Shown here one piece after another: positions 1 to 6,478 of a stretch of DNA of 6,478 nt (positions are counted from its first letter, which is position 1; every line of letters starts with the position of its first letter). The position numbers and the translations under genes are program-made. Source of the DNA: Armatimonadota bacterium. Its GTDB lineage: Bacteria; Armatimonadota; Zipacnadia; Zipacnadales; UBA11051. Under the pieces are notes generated by a model. The model ran no database searches, was not told the origin of the DNA, and saw only the letters and a program-made list of their open reading frames with translations. The stretch lies in assembly GCA_003542955.1 (NCBI GenBank), contig DPJP01000105.1, positions 13,738 to 20,215 on the forward strand. Direction: 5' to 3'.

Positions 1-2028
1 ATAGTACGCGCCTATGTCGGCAATGCCTTCGCACTGCTCGCTCAGCCGGGCTTCGACTCGAGTGATCGCTCCGATCTCGGAGGCCTCGGCTTCCTGTTCG
101 ACATTACGCCCTTCATCAGGCCCGGCAAGAACATCGTGCGCTTCGCCCACGCTGCCCCCACGGACGCAATGCTCCTGCGCGATGCCACCCTCATCCTCGG
201 CGACCAGACCATACCGCTCGTGCTGACTGCCGTCGCGCCGGAGGCCAACGATCCGGCCGCGCTCGAGTGGAGCTTCGCCCCACACATCCAGGAGGGCAGG
301 GGGCTGTTCATCTCTCCGGGCGCTCCCAACCGCGTCTCATTCCTCATCCGTAACACCGGTGAAGCGGTGGCGACCAGCCTGGCGCTGCAGCTCCACCTGC
401 CTGCCGACATCGGGGTGCGCGCGGTCTACATCCCATACCAGGATGGCTGGACCGATCGAACAAGCGTCGAGAGAACCGGTACAGGCGCGTTCACGATCAC
501 ACTGCCGGCGGAAGCAGCGGCACCGTCGGGCATGGCAGACTACAGCACCTTCGGCGGCCACCCGCTGCAGGTCTATCTCGACTGCGCCGCGCAACCCGGA
601 GTGTACGCACTGCGATGGAGTTCGATCTCCCAGGGCGGCGCCGGGGAAGAACGCGAGGCCCCGCTGACCGTCCTCCCGGCCGTCGAGGAGAGCCCCCAGC
701 CCCGCCGCTGTCTGCTCGGCACATGGGCGTACCGAGTCGTGTGGGTGGGAGTGACGGAGACGGAGAAGGCGCTGCAGGCGCAACTGCGCTCCCAGACCGA
801 TGCTTACCTCGCACATTGCGGCATCTCCCGGCTGGTCCTCAGCGAGCCCGACGAGATTCCGCCCGCACGCGAGAACGGGATGCTCGTCAGCCTTGCATCG
901 CCCTGGGGCTTCAACCGCACCGTCTATCCGCACGATACCACCGATACCGCAAAGGCGCGGGTCGATCCACAGGGCAGGCCGATTGCGGCCGATGACCGGC
1001 ACGCCACCTACCTCTGGTGCCCGACGTACGCCGCCGCCAACGGTGCGGAGGTGTTCGGGCCGATCACGGAGCGCATCCGCGATGAGGGCTGGGACGGCTT
1101 CGACCTCGACCATGAGGGCGTCCACTACCAGTGTTTCTGCGACCGCTGCAAGGCGGCATTTCTCGGGCATGCCGGGCTCTCCGCGGATGGTCTCACCTGG
1201 CCCAATGACGTACTGGCCGACGGACCCCTGCATGAGCGCTGGCTGCGCTTCCATACCCACAACACAGGCCTCCATGTGCGGGGCGTCAGAGAGGCGGTCA
1301 AGGCCGGCAACCAGGACGCGCTGCTCTTCTCCTGGTTCGTTGCTTCGCTGTATGAGCACAACCCGACCGGCCCGCATGTCGAGACCTACCGCAGGCGCCT
1401 CGCCGAGGAGCGCGAGATCGGCTACGACATCCATGACTTCATGCAGCACTTCGATTATGCCAACATGGCCAACGGGGTCTATCCGCACGATGAATCGACC
1501 TGGGAGCAGCCGTATGGTCTCACCTGGGCCTTCAACCGTGTCGAGACGATGGTCGACAACCCGTGGAGCGTGCCGTTCGCGCCGTGTCTGAACATCGGCT
1601 TCGGCGCCAACTCGCGCGATTCGTGGACCAGCTTCGAGTATCTCCGCTGGCAGGCCAAGACCCACATCGCCCAGGGCGTGAAGGGCCTCGACTTCTGGAT
1701 GCTGCCGTTCTACGACGCCAGGCACTACACGCTGTTCTCCGAACTCGCGCGCATCTTCTCGGCCACGGAGGATATCGTCTGGGATGGGAAGCGCGCCGAC
1801 GAACAGGTGACAGTCACCGGCCCGGACACCATCTTCAGCCGCGCCTTCATCGGCCACGACAGGTTGCTTGTGGCGATCACCAACCGCGGCCTCGAGGATG
1901 CCTGGGTACAGATAGACGTGCCGGAGAATGCCGCCGACGGCAGGGTCCTCCTGGCCGATGCACCGGCAGCGGATCAACTCACTATCCCCGCGCTCGATGG
2001 CGTGTTTGTGGTATATCAGATGAGGTAG
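1..2028 (+). CDS. Glycoside-hydrolase-like multidomain protein, TIM-barrel type, 5' end missing
   Basis: The reading frame is open from the first base and ends at TAG 2026-2028, giving 675 visible residues. The true start is upstream of the window; an apparent GTG start at 136 falls inside a domain and is not the real start. Residues 1-75 resemble the jelly-roll domain of GH2-type enzymes (FDITPFIRPGKN at 33-44). Residues about 95-225 form a second beta-sandwich of the NEW3/CARDB kind (NRVSFLIRNTGE). Residues about 240-595 look like a TIM barrel: GWDGFDLDHEG at 363-373 followed by C378-x-C380-x2-C383, an acid-rich strand end then a Cys cluster as seen in several uncharacterised glycosyl-hydrolase-like families. 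The last 75 residues are a beta-rich C-terminal domain. E372 or the nearby Asp residues are candidate catalytic acids by inference only. The substrate is unknown. Secretion cannot be judged because the N terminus is missing. It converges on the CocE-type gene. Confidence 0.82.
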   Translation: MVRAYVGNAFALLAQPGFDSSDRSDLGGLGFLFDITPFIRPGKNIVRFAHAAPTDAMLLRDATLILGDQTIPLVLTAVAPEANDPAALEWSFAPHIQEGRGLFISPGAPNRVSFLIRNTGEAVATSLALQLHLPADIGVRAVYIPYQDGWTDRTSVERTGTGAFTITLPAEAAAPSGMADYSTFGGHPLQVYLDCAAQPGVYALRWSSISQGGAGEEREAPLTVLPAVEESPQPRRCLLGTWAYRVVWVGVTETEKALQAQLRSQTDAYLAHCGISRLVLSEPDEIPPARENGMLVSLASPWGFNRTVYPHDTTDTAKARVDPQGRPIAADDRHATYLWCPTYAAANGAEVFGPITERIRDEGWDGFDLDHEGVHYQCFCDRCKAAFLGHAGLSADGLTWPNDVLADGPLHERWLRFHTHNTGLHVRGVREAVKAGNQDALLFSWFVASLYEHNPTGPHVETYRRRLAEEREIGYDIHDFMQHFDYANMANGVYPHDESTWEQPYGLTWAFNRVETMVDNPWSVPFAPCLNIGFGANSRDSWTSFEYLRWQAKTHIAQGVKGLDFWMLPFYDARHYTLFSELARIFSATEDIVWDGKRADEQVTVTGPDTIFSRAFIGHDRLLVAITNRGLEDAWVQIDVPENAADGRVLLADAPAADQLTIPALDGVFVVYQMR

Positions 2029-2093
2029 GGTGAGACTGGTCCGCGCATGGCGTGCCGCGGAAGGTCGGGACCGCTCATCGAGAGGGCACACGC

Positions 2094-2143
2094 GGGCTGG
2101 TCTCGCTCTGACGCATGCAGCAGCGTCGTCGCTCGGCCAGCCC
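2094..2143. terminator. Possible bidirectional terminator hairpin in the convergent spacer
   Basis: GGGCTGG at 2094-2100 is the perfect reverse complement of CCAGCCC at 2137-2143. The 36-base loop contains a further short stem, ACGC 2111-2114 with GCGT 2123-2126. It lies in the 188-base spacer (2029-2216) between two converging genes, where a terminator for both strands is expected. There is no U-tract on either side, so it is not a textbook intrinsic terminator, and short GC stems occur by chance in such DNA. A weaker GGTCC/GGACC pair (2038-2042 with 2068-2072) is also present. Nothing else was seen in this spacer. Confidence 0.28.
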
Positions 2144-2216
2144 CTCCAACGCTCCGGAAACGCTCATGGCAGCGCGCATGCCCCCGCGACTTCCCTCCGT
2201 GTTCCCGGCGATTCGC

Positions 2217-4028
2217 CTACCTCGCCTCAACCGACAGCATGATCTGCGACGGGCGGGCAGAGTCGTGGTAGAGGCTGTTGAGCGCCACCCGCCGGCAGCG
2301 GTCCTGGTGCAGCGGGCCTCCTGTGTTCGGGTTCACATCAAAGCGCGGGTAGTTGCTGCTGGAGATGTCCACTCGTAGCTGGTGGCCTGCCACGAAACGG
2401 TTCGCGGTCGGGTACAGCTCGAATGTCAACTCGTAGACCTCGCCGGGCTTGGCAAGCTCCTCTCTCTCGAAGCCGTTGCGGAAGCGTAGCCGGCAGATGC
2501 TGTCGGCGATGCCGAGCGCGCAGCCGTCGGGGTAGTGCGGGCCCGGCGGGTACACATCCACCAGCTTGGCGGTGAAGTCGGTATCCAACCCGTCGGTGGC
2601 GACCCAGAGCTTCGCGGTGATGGGACCGACGACGACGAGGTCGTCCTCGAGCGGCTCGGAGATGAATGAGAGCACGTCATGGCGGGCATTCAGCGGCAGC
2701 GTCCCCTTTGTGAATGGGAAGCGGGGGTCGTTGCGCTGGTCGAAGCCGCCCTGGGGGATGGCAATGGCCGAGAGGTTGCCGCCGATGGTCGGCACCGGGT
2801 CCGCCGGGTCGAAGTTGTATTGCGTCGGCGGCACGATCTGCTCCGGGGCGCTCTGAGAGAGTGTGCCGTCGGAGTGCAGGTAGAATGCTCTGGGTTCGAA
2901 GCCGGGCGGCGGCCAGGTATCGGCGGTGCGCCACTGCCCACCATGGCGGATAACCCGGCTCGCCTCCTGCATCCCCTCGCCACCACCCATCACGAAGTAG
3001 CGGACGGCGCGGGCATGCTCGCGTCCGGCGGGGAGGTCCTTGAGGAACTGGTCGAACCACTGCAGGCGCGTGGACTCATAGTGTGAGAGCGCGCCGTCGG
3101 GCTGGAACGAGACATCGCCGGAGGCCACATTGCCGGCGCCACCGTGGGTCCACGGACCCATCAGCACATGGACGGGGGTCTTCTGCCGCTTGCCGAGTTC
3201 GGTGAAGTTCTCCAGCGTCGCGCGTGTGTAGGTATCGTACCAGCCGCCGACATACAGAGTCGGCACATCGGCGTGCTGGTCGAAGTACGGCCGCGGGCCG
3301 TAGCCGGGCTGCCGCCAGTAGTCATCGTATGTGACATGCTCGAGCAGGTCGAGCAGCCAGCGCTCGTAGGATGGCAGCAGCCGTAGCGGCGTCGTGCCCT
3401 TGCGGACCGGTGCGGCGGCGACCCACTCCCACAGGTGCGCGGCGGCATCATCCAGCGCCGCCTTCAGTTGCGCGTCGGCGCGCGCCTCCCTGCTGGTGGA
3501 TGCCATGCTGAAGGCATAGTAGAAGAAGCGCATCTCGAGCGCGCCGTTCTGGCGCATCGAGCAGTGGTAGTAGCTCGAGGGGCCGAAGGTGACGATCATC
3601 GCCGCAAGGTGCGGTGGATTCAGCGAGGCCAGGGCGCTCTGCACGGCAGCCTCGTACGACGACCCGCAGGTGCCGACGCGCCCGTTGCACCATGGCTGCT
3701 CGGCAAGCCACTCGACCGTGTCATAGCCGTCGGGGCCCTCGTGGGCGAAGGCGTAGAACTCGCCCTCCGACTGGTAGCGCCCCCGCACATCCTGCATCGC
3801 GGCGATGTAGCCGCGCTCGGCATAGTAGGCCCCGACGGCGGCCTTGTTCGATTTGTCATACGGTGTGCGCGTGAGCACAACCGGAAACGGGCCATCGACT
3901 TTCTCATCCCCGCGAGCTGGGAAGTAGAGGTCGGTAGCCAGACACACACCGTCACGCAGCGGCAATTGCGTATCGCGCTCGGTGATGACGTCGTAGATCG
4001 GGGCTGAGCAGGAGAACTGGGCGTCCAT
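2217..4028 (-). CDS. CocE/NonD family alpha/beta hydrolase (X-Pro dipeptidyl-peptidase-like)
   Basis: A complete 603-residue protein, the usual size for CocE/NonD hydrolases, which cleave acyl esters, amides or related bonds with a serine nucleophile. Visible landmarks are: RTPYDK (54-59), whose Tyr57 matches the oxyanion-hole Tyr of cocaine esterase; QDVRGRYQSEGEF (79-91), a family signature; VGTCGSSYEAAVQ (118-130) with nucleophile Ser124; GGWYD (261-265) with Asp265; and GPWTH (291-295) with His295. Residues about 165-240 are the helical cap. Residues about 325-600 form the C-terminal jelly-roll (PepX_C type), ending with VAGHQLRVDISSSNYPRFDVN. No signal peptide is seen, so it should be cytoplasmic. 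The frame stays open upstream to an ATG at 4199, but ATG 4028 is chosen: family similarity begins just after it and a GGGAGG ribosome site precedes it. The 57 extra upstream residues are Arg-rich translation of an intergenic repeat. The natural substrate cannot be told from sequence. It is divergent from the beta-helix gene and convergent with the glycoside-hydrolase-like gene. Confidence 0.92.
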   Translation of the reverse strand: MDAQFSCSAPIYDVITERDTQLPLRDGVCLATDLYFPARGDEKVDGPFPVVLTRTPYDKSNKAAVGAYYAERGYIAAMQDVRGRYQSEGEFYAFAHEGPDGYDTVEWLAEQPWCNGRVGTCGSSYEAAVQSALASLNPPHLAAMIVTFGPSSYYHCSMRQNGALEMRFFYYAFSMASTSREARADAQLKAALDDAAAHLWEWVAAAPVRKGTTPLRLLPSYERWLLDLLEHVTYDDYWRQPGYGPRPYFDQHADVPTLYVGGWYDTYTRATLENFTELGKRQKTPVHVLMGPWTHGGAGNVASGDVSFQPDGALSHYESTRLQWFDQFLKDLPAGREHARAVRYFVMGGGEGMQEASRVIRHGGQWRTADTWPPPGFEPRAFYLHSDGTLSQSAPEQIVPPTQYNFDPADPVPTIGGNLSAIAIPQGGFDQRNDPRFPFTKGTLPLNARHDVLSFISEPLEDDLVVVGPITAKLWVATDGLDTDFTAKLVDVYPPGPHYPDGCALGIADSICRLRFRNGFEREELAKPGEVYELTFELYPTANRFVAGHQLRVDISSSNYPRFDVNPNTGGPLHQDRCRRVALNSLYHDSARPSQIMLSVEAR

Positions 4029-4039
4029 GATGACAGATT

Positions 4040-4045
4040 CCTCCC
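4040..4045 (-). promoter_or_regulatory. Ribosome binding site of the CocE-type gene
   Basis: On the minus strand the sequence reads GGGAGG, then 11 bases, then the ATG at 4028-4026. The spacing is at the long end of normal. This site supports ATG 4028 over the longer open frame that begins at 4199. Confidence 0.6.
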
Positions 4046-4158
4046 GGCGGGCTGTGGCCCGGTATCGCACGTCGTCAAGCAGACTCGACGGGGAGGTTCT
4101 CTCAGCGCGATGAGACGGCCTCCATCGGCGGAGACGGCGGACGCCAACAGCAAGAGAC

Positions 4159-4185
4159 CGCGGATAGCGCGGATAACGCGGATGA
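4159..4185 (+). repeat. Outer left arm: three 9-base CGCGGATnn units
   Basis: Three exact-length units start at 4159, 4168 and 4177: CGCGGAT followed by AG, AA and GA respectively. The first seven bases are identical in all three. This array pairs with the one at 4356-4382. In addition, 4158-4170 is a perfect 13-base reverse complement of 4262-4274. Confidence 0.85.
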
Positions 4186-4218
4186 TGGGCAACAACCACG
4201 GCGGAACGGCATCCTGAC

Positions 4219-4236
4219 TACGAAACACGCCAAAAG
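4219..4236 (+). repeat. Inner left arm: TACGAAACA unit plus a degenerate unit
   Basis: TACGAAACA at 4219-4227 is followed by a degenerate second unit CGCCAAAAG at 4228-4236. It matches, in inverted orientation, the better preserved three-unit array at 4298-4324; the first unit differs from its partner at one base. Confidence 0.6.
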
Positions 4237-4297
4237 ACGACGGCAGACAACCGGGTGCTCGGCGCTATCCGCGGCTGCCGGCCGTTCGCCGTGCCCC

Positions 4298-4324
4298 TCT
4301 TTCGTGTGTTTCGCGTGCTTCGTA
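4298..4324 (-). repeat. Inner right arm: three 9-base units related to TACGAAnCA
   Basis: Read on the minus strand, the units are TACGAAGCA (4324-4316), CGCGAAACA (4315-4307) and CACGAAAGA (4306-4298). They share a core of the form nnCGAAnnA at a strict 9-base period and are the inverted partner of the left inner arm near 4219. Confidence 0.75.
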
Positions 4325-4355
4325 GTTGTCTGTCGTTGGCGTCCCCATTCTGCCG

Positions 4356-4382
4356 TCATCCGCGTGTTCAGCGTCATCCGCG
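4356..4382 (-). repeat. Outer right arm: 9-base CGCGGATGA units, middle one degenerate
   Basis: Read on the minus strand, CGCGGATGA occurs at 4382-4374 and again at 4364-4356, with a degenerate middle unit CGCTGAACA between them. The same three-unit layout as the left outer arm is kept, in inverted orientation. Confidence 0.8.
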
Positions 4383-4467
4383 GTTCCTGGACGTTGGCTG
4401 TGGCCTGCGTTCGCACACAGGGAAACCGTATGTGTTCGGCCAATTATGCAGTGTGTTCGAAGTCCGT

Positions 4468-4475
4468 GGAGGTGA
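4468..4475 (+). promoter_or_regulatory. Strong ribosome binding site of the beta-helix gene
   Basis: GGAGGTGA, an extended complement to the 16S rRNA 3' end, lies 5 bases before ATG 4481. It fixes the start codon and suggests efficient translation initiation. In-frame GTG triplets at 4466 and 4472 overlap this site and are not likely starts. I found no convincing -35/-10 pair in the bases between the repeat element and this site. Confidence 0.8.
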
Positions 4476-4480
4476 ATCCA

Positions 4481-4549
4481 ATGTCAGCACGCATCGCCCC
4501 GGTCGTCGTCATCGCCGTGCTTGTGTTCGTATCGCTGTGCACACTCGCT
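4481..4549 (+). other. Predicted signal peptide of the beta-helix protein
   Basis: MSAR, a short positively charged start, is followed by a hydrophobic stretch (APVVVIAVLVFVSLCTLA) and then a polar QEAAPQ region. The likely signal peptidase I cut is after Ala23. Cys20 is not in a good lipobox (the residue before it is Leu), so a lipoprotein is less likely. Confidence 0.8.
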
Positions 4550-6478
4550 CAGGAAGCCGCGCCACAGGTAGTCCCGATCCCCAACGGCGGGTTCGAGGAG
4601 GGGCTGAGTCAGTGGACAGTCCCGGAGAGTGACGCGGGCATCTCGAAGGTATCAGACGCACAGGCCGCAAGCGGCAAGCACTCGCTGTACCTGCACGATA
4701 ACGACGAGAAGGACGGCTCCTGGGTCGAGTCTGCGCCGGTCGAGATAGATGGCGCCGGCGTCTTCGAGATACGCGGGAAGCTGTTCCCTGTCTGGGGCTC
4801 CGGCCTCGGCATCTACGTGCACGTGTACGACAAGGACGGGAACAGGCTGCCCGGGGATCCGCACCTGCGCGGGCTTGGTGGCTCCGAGCAGAAGTGGATC
4901 GACTTCGCCTGCCCGTTCTACACGACCTCGGAGGCGCGGACGATCAGGCTGGTCATCCACAGCTACAGCACCGCGCGCTGCGAGGCGTACCTGGATGACC
5001 TGCACTTCGTGCGCGCATCAGACATGCCGACGGAGCCACCGTGGCCGGCCAAGTATAAGCTGCGGCCCGACGATACAGCCCGGCTAACCCCGGCGGACGT
5101 GGTCGGCCCCGACGGCATCGTCTACCCGAACTGGACGAAGTGCGGCATGCAGGGCGGCATTCCGGATGTGCCGGTCGCAGCCAGGATCGAGGACTTCGGT
5201 GGCGCGGCAGACGATGACAAAGACGACTCGGATGCGCTCGATCGTGCCTGCATCGCCGTCGGCGAGAAGGGTGGCGGCGCCGTGTTGCTCGGAGAGGGGA
5301 CATACCACCTGGACATGCCCGTCACCATCAGGCACAACGGCGTCGTCATCCGCGGAGCGGGCATGGACACGACGAGCATCATCTTCCGCTATGGCATCCC
5401 CGAGGCCGGCGTGACCATCTTCACGCCGGAGCCCGGCGGCACAATCGGGCCCGCCACGCGGGTCGAGATGCACTGCAGGCCCACCGATCTCATGAAGATG
5501 ACTCTCCTCGTCGACGACACGGTCGTCGGCACGTGGGAGCGTGGCGCGCACTCCGGCAACACCTTCAACCGGGTGTGGAGCGGGCGTGACATCCTCGGCA
5601 AGGTCCCCGACGGGCCGCACACGCTCAAGGCCGTTGCCGAGTACAAGGACGCCCCGGCTATCGAGGTCGGGCAGCCTGTTGTGCTGGACGCCAATTACGC
5701 CGACACGCGGCGGCCCCCGGTCGCCACGGCCGCCATCGGCTTCTACGGACCGGGCTGGAGCGGCGGCAAGCTCGAGCTTGCCGAAGACGGTCTCCGCGGG
5801 GATATGACGCTGACGCTCAAGAGCGTCGAGGGCCTGGCAGTCGGTGACGCCGTCGAGATCAACGCGCCGGCGACGGAGCGGTGGAAGGAGTTGACGAAGA
5901 ACCTCTGCCCCTGGGGCACCTACCGCCGCTACCACGCGCGCGTCGACGGTATCGAGGGCAACACGATCACGCTCAACCAGCCGCTGCGGATCGACTTCCC
6001 GATCATCGACGGCTCATACATCCAGAAGGTCGCGGTGATCACCGGGTGTGGCGTCGAGGGCTTCACGCTCGAGCAGACTGAGAACCTCTGGATCACCAGC
6101 GTCCAGTTCTCTCACGCGTGGAACTGCTTCGCGCGTGGAGTGAAGACGAAGATGTGCGGGCGCAATCCAGTCTACGCAAGCGCATCGAAGTGGTGTGAGT
6201 TCCGCGACTGCGTCTTCGATGACGCCTGGTTCAAGGGCGGCGGCGGGACCGCCTACGTCGGCTGGGAAAACTGCTACGACTGCCTGATGGCTCACTGCGA
6301 GAGCTTCAAGATGCGCCATGGCCCTCTCTACCAGTGGGCGGCGAGCGGCTGCGTCATCCGCGACTCTATCTTCCATGAGAGTGACGGCCAGTGGCATGCC
6401 GGCTGGACCAACGAGAACCTCTTCGAGCAGTGTATCGTCGAGTCCAGCGCCGGCAACGGCGGCTACGGCTACGGGATG
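4481..6478 (+). CDS. Secreted right-handed beta-helix protein (pectate-lyase-like), 3' end missing
   Basis: The frame from ATG 4481 is open to the window edge: 666 residues with no stop. Residues 1-23 are a signal peptide. Residues about 33-178 look like a CBM-type jelly-roll (PNGGFEEGLSQW at 34-45, closing with AYLDDLHFVR). From about 232, ARIEDFGGAADDDKDDSDAL and GEGTYHLDMPVTIRHNGVVI match the opening of the pectate-lyase superfamily beta-helix (Pectate_lyase_3 type). Residues about 320-405 look like a bacterial Ig-like domain (LLVDDTVVGTWE, VPDGPHTLKAVAEY), after which helix-like coils resume from about 415. The later part is rich in Cys, Trp and His, including KMRHGP (610-615), a candidate active-site or turn motif. 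By family it would bind or cleave a polysaccharide outside the cytoplasm. Lyase or hydrolase activity and substrate are unknown. It is divergent from the CocE-type gene. Confidence 0.87.
   Translation, partial: MSARIAPVVVIAVLVFVSLCTLAQEAAPQVVPIPNGGFEEGLSQWTVPESDAGISKVSDAQAASGKHSLYLHDNDEKDGSWVESAPVEIDGAGVFEIRGKLFPVWGSGLGIYVHVYDKDGNRLPGDPHLRGLGGSEQKWIDFACPFYTTSEARTIRLVIHSYSTARCEAYLDDLHFVRASDMPTEPPWPAKYKLRPDDTARLTPADVVGPDGIVYPNWTKCGMQGGIPDVPVAARIEDFGGAADDDKDDSDALDRACIAVGEKGGGAVLLGEGTYHLDMPVTIRHNGVVIRGAGMDTTSIIFRYGIPEAGVTIFTPEPGGTIGPATRVEMHCRPTDLMKMTLLVDDTVVGTWERGAHSGNTFNRVWSGRDILGKVPDGPHTLKAVAEYKDAPAIEVGQPVVLDANYADTRRPPVATAAIGFYGPGWSGGKLELAEDGLRGDMTLTLKSVEGLAVGDAVEINAPATERWKELTKNLCPWGTYRRYHARVDGIEGNTITLNQPLRIDFPIIDGSYIQKVAVITGCGVEGFTLEQTENLWITSVQFSHAWNCFARGVKTKMCGRNPVYASASKWCEFRDCVFDDAWFKGGGGTAYVGWENCYDCLMAHCESFKMRHGPLYQWAASGCVIRDSIFHESDGQWHAGWTNENLFEQCIVESSAGNGGYGYGM

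Larger units (their letters stand above)
4157..4384. repeat. Nested inverted-repeat intergenic element made of 9-base units
   Basis: Two pairs of arms are nested. The outer left arm 4157-4184 is complementary to the outer right arm 4357-4384 at 23 of 28 positions. The inner left arm 4218-4235 is complementary to the inner right arm 4308-4325 at 15 of 18 positions. Each arm is built from 9-base units: CGCGGATnn in the outer pair and variants of TACGAAnCA in the inner pair. The spacer it occupies (4029-4480) separates two divergent genes, and no gene is supported there. Frames through the element translate into three-residue periodic peptides (TKHAKHTKE, YPRYPR, FRVFRV), as expected of a 9-base period. 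I recall similar modules as dispersed intergenic repeats in environmental bacteria, but cannot check that here. Possible roles are a mobile non-autonomous element, a structured RNA or a nucleoid or regulatory site. None is shown. Confidence 0.75.

Noticed and set aside
136..138. GTG as the start of the glycoside-hydrolase-like gene
   Set aside because: The frame continues upstream to the window edge, and the 45 upstream residues contain a conserved-looking jelly-roll segment (FDITPFIRPGKN), so the start is outside the window.
337..2091. Long minus-strand open frame (584 residues) opposite the glycoside-hydrolase-like gene
   Set aside because: It lies antisense to a frame with clear domain similarity. 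Long antisense frames are common in GC-rich genes, and its translation shows no recognisable domain.
4073..4078. TTGACG on the minus strand as a -35 box for the CocE-type gene
   Set aside because: No -10-like hexamer is found at a suitable distance downstream on that strand, so the match is likely chance.
4157..4384. CRISPR array
   Set aside because: The units are 9 bases long without spacers and the arms are inverted relative to each other, unlike direct repeats of 25-40 bases separated by unique spacers. No cas gene is present.
4255..4632. Plus-strand open frame of 125 residues across the spacer and the start of the beta-helix gene
   Set aside because: It is a translation of the intergenic repeat running into another frame of the beta-helix gene, with no ribosome site or domain.
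5084..5935. Minus-strand open frame of 283 residues opposite the beta-helix gene
   Set aside because: Antisense shadow of a well-supported gene with signal peptide and strong ribosome site. No recognisable domain and no convincing start signal.

Overview
This is a GC-rich window (third codon positions mostly G or C) from an environmental bacterium. The three genes are of kinds that are abundant in Planctomycetota, Armatimonadota, Lentisphaerota and similar glycan-degrading lineages: a multidomain TIM-barrel glycoside-hydrolase-like protein, a CocE/NonD-family serine hydrolase, and a secreted right-handed beta-helix (pectate-lyase-like) protein. The phylum assignment is inference from gene style and from the intergenic repeat type. 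No rRNA, ribosomal protein or other marker gene is present to confirm it.

Layout: (1) positions 1-2028, plus strand, the 3' part of a large glycoside-hydrolase-like gene whose start lies outside the window. (2) 2029-2216, a short convergent spacer with a GC-rich hairpin that could act as a terminator. (3) 2217-4028, minus strand, a complete CocE/NonD hydrolase of 603 residues with the catalytic Ser-Asp-His set visible. (4) 4029-4480, a 452-base divergent spacer holding the most unusual non-coding feature of the window: a nested inverted-repeat element of about 230 bases built from 9-base repeating units. (5) 4481 to the window end, plus strand, the 5' part of a secreted beta-helix protein (666 residues visible, still open at the edge) with a signal peptide, an N-terminal jelly-roll module and an Ig-like domain that appears to interrupt the beta-helix.

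The first and third genes both look like proteins acting on polysaccharides or glycoconjugates, the third outside the cytoplasm. The CocE-type hydrolase has no signal peptide and would act in the cytoplasm on esters or amides. Alternating gene orientations mean the three are not one operon. A shared glycan-utilisation role is plausible but rests only on proximity. No tRNA, rRNA, CRISPR array, transposase, integrase or attachment site was found, and no clearly new multi-gene system is visible.
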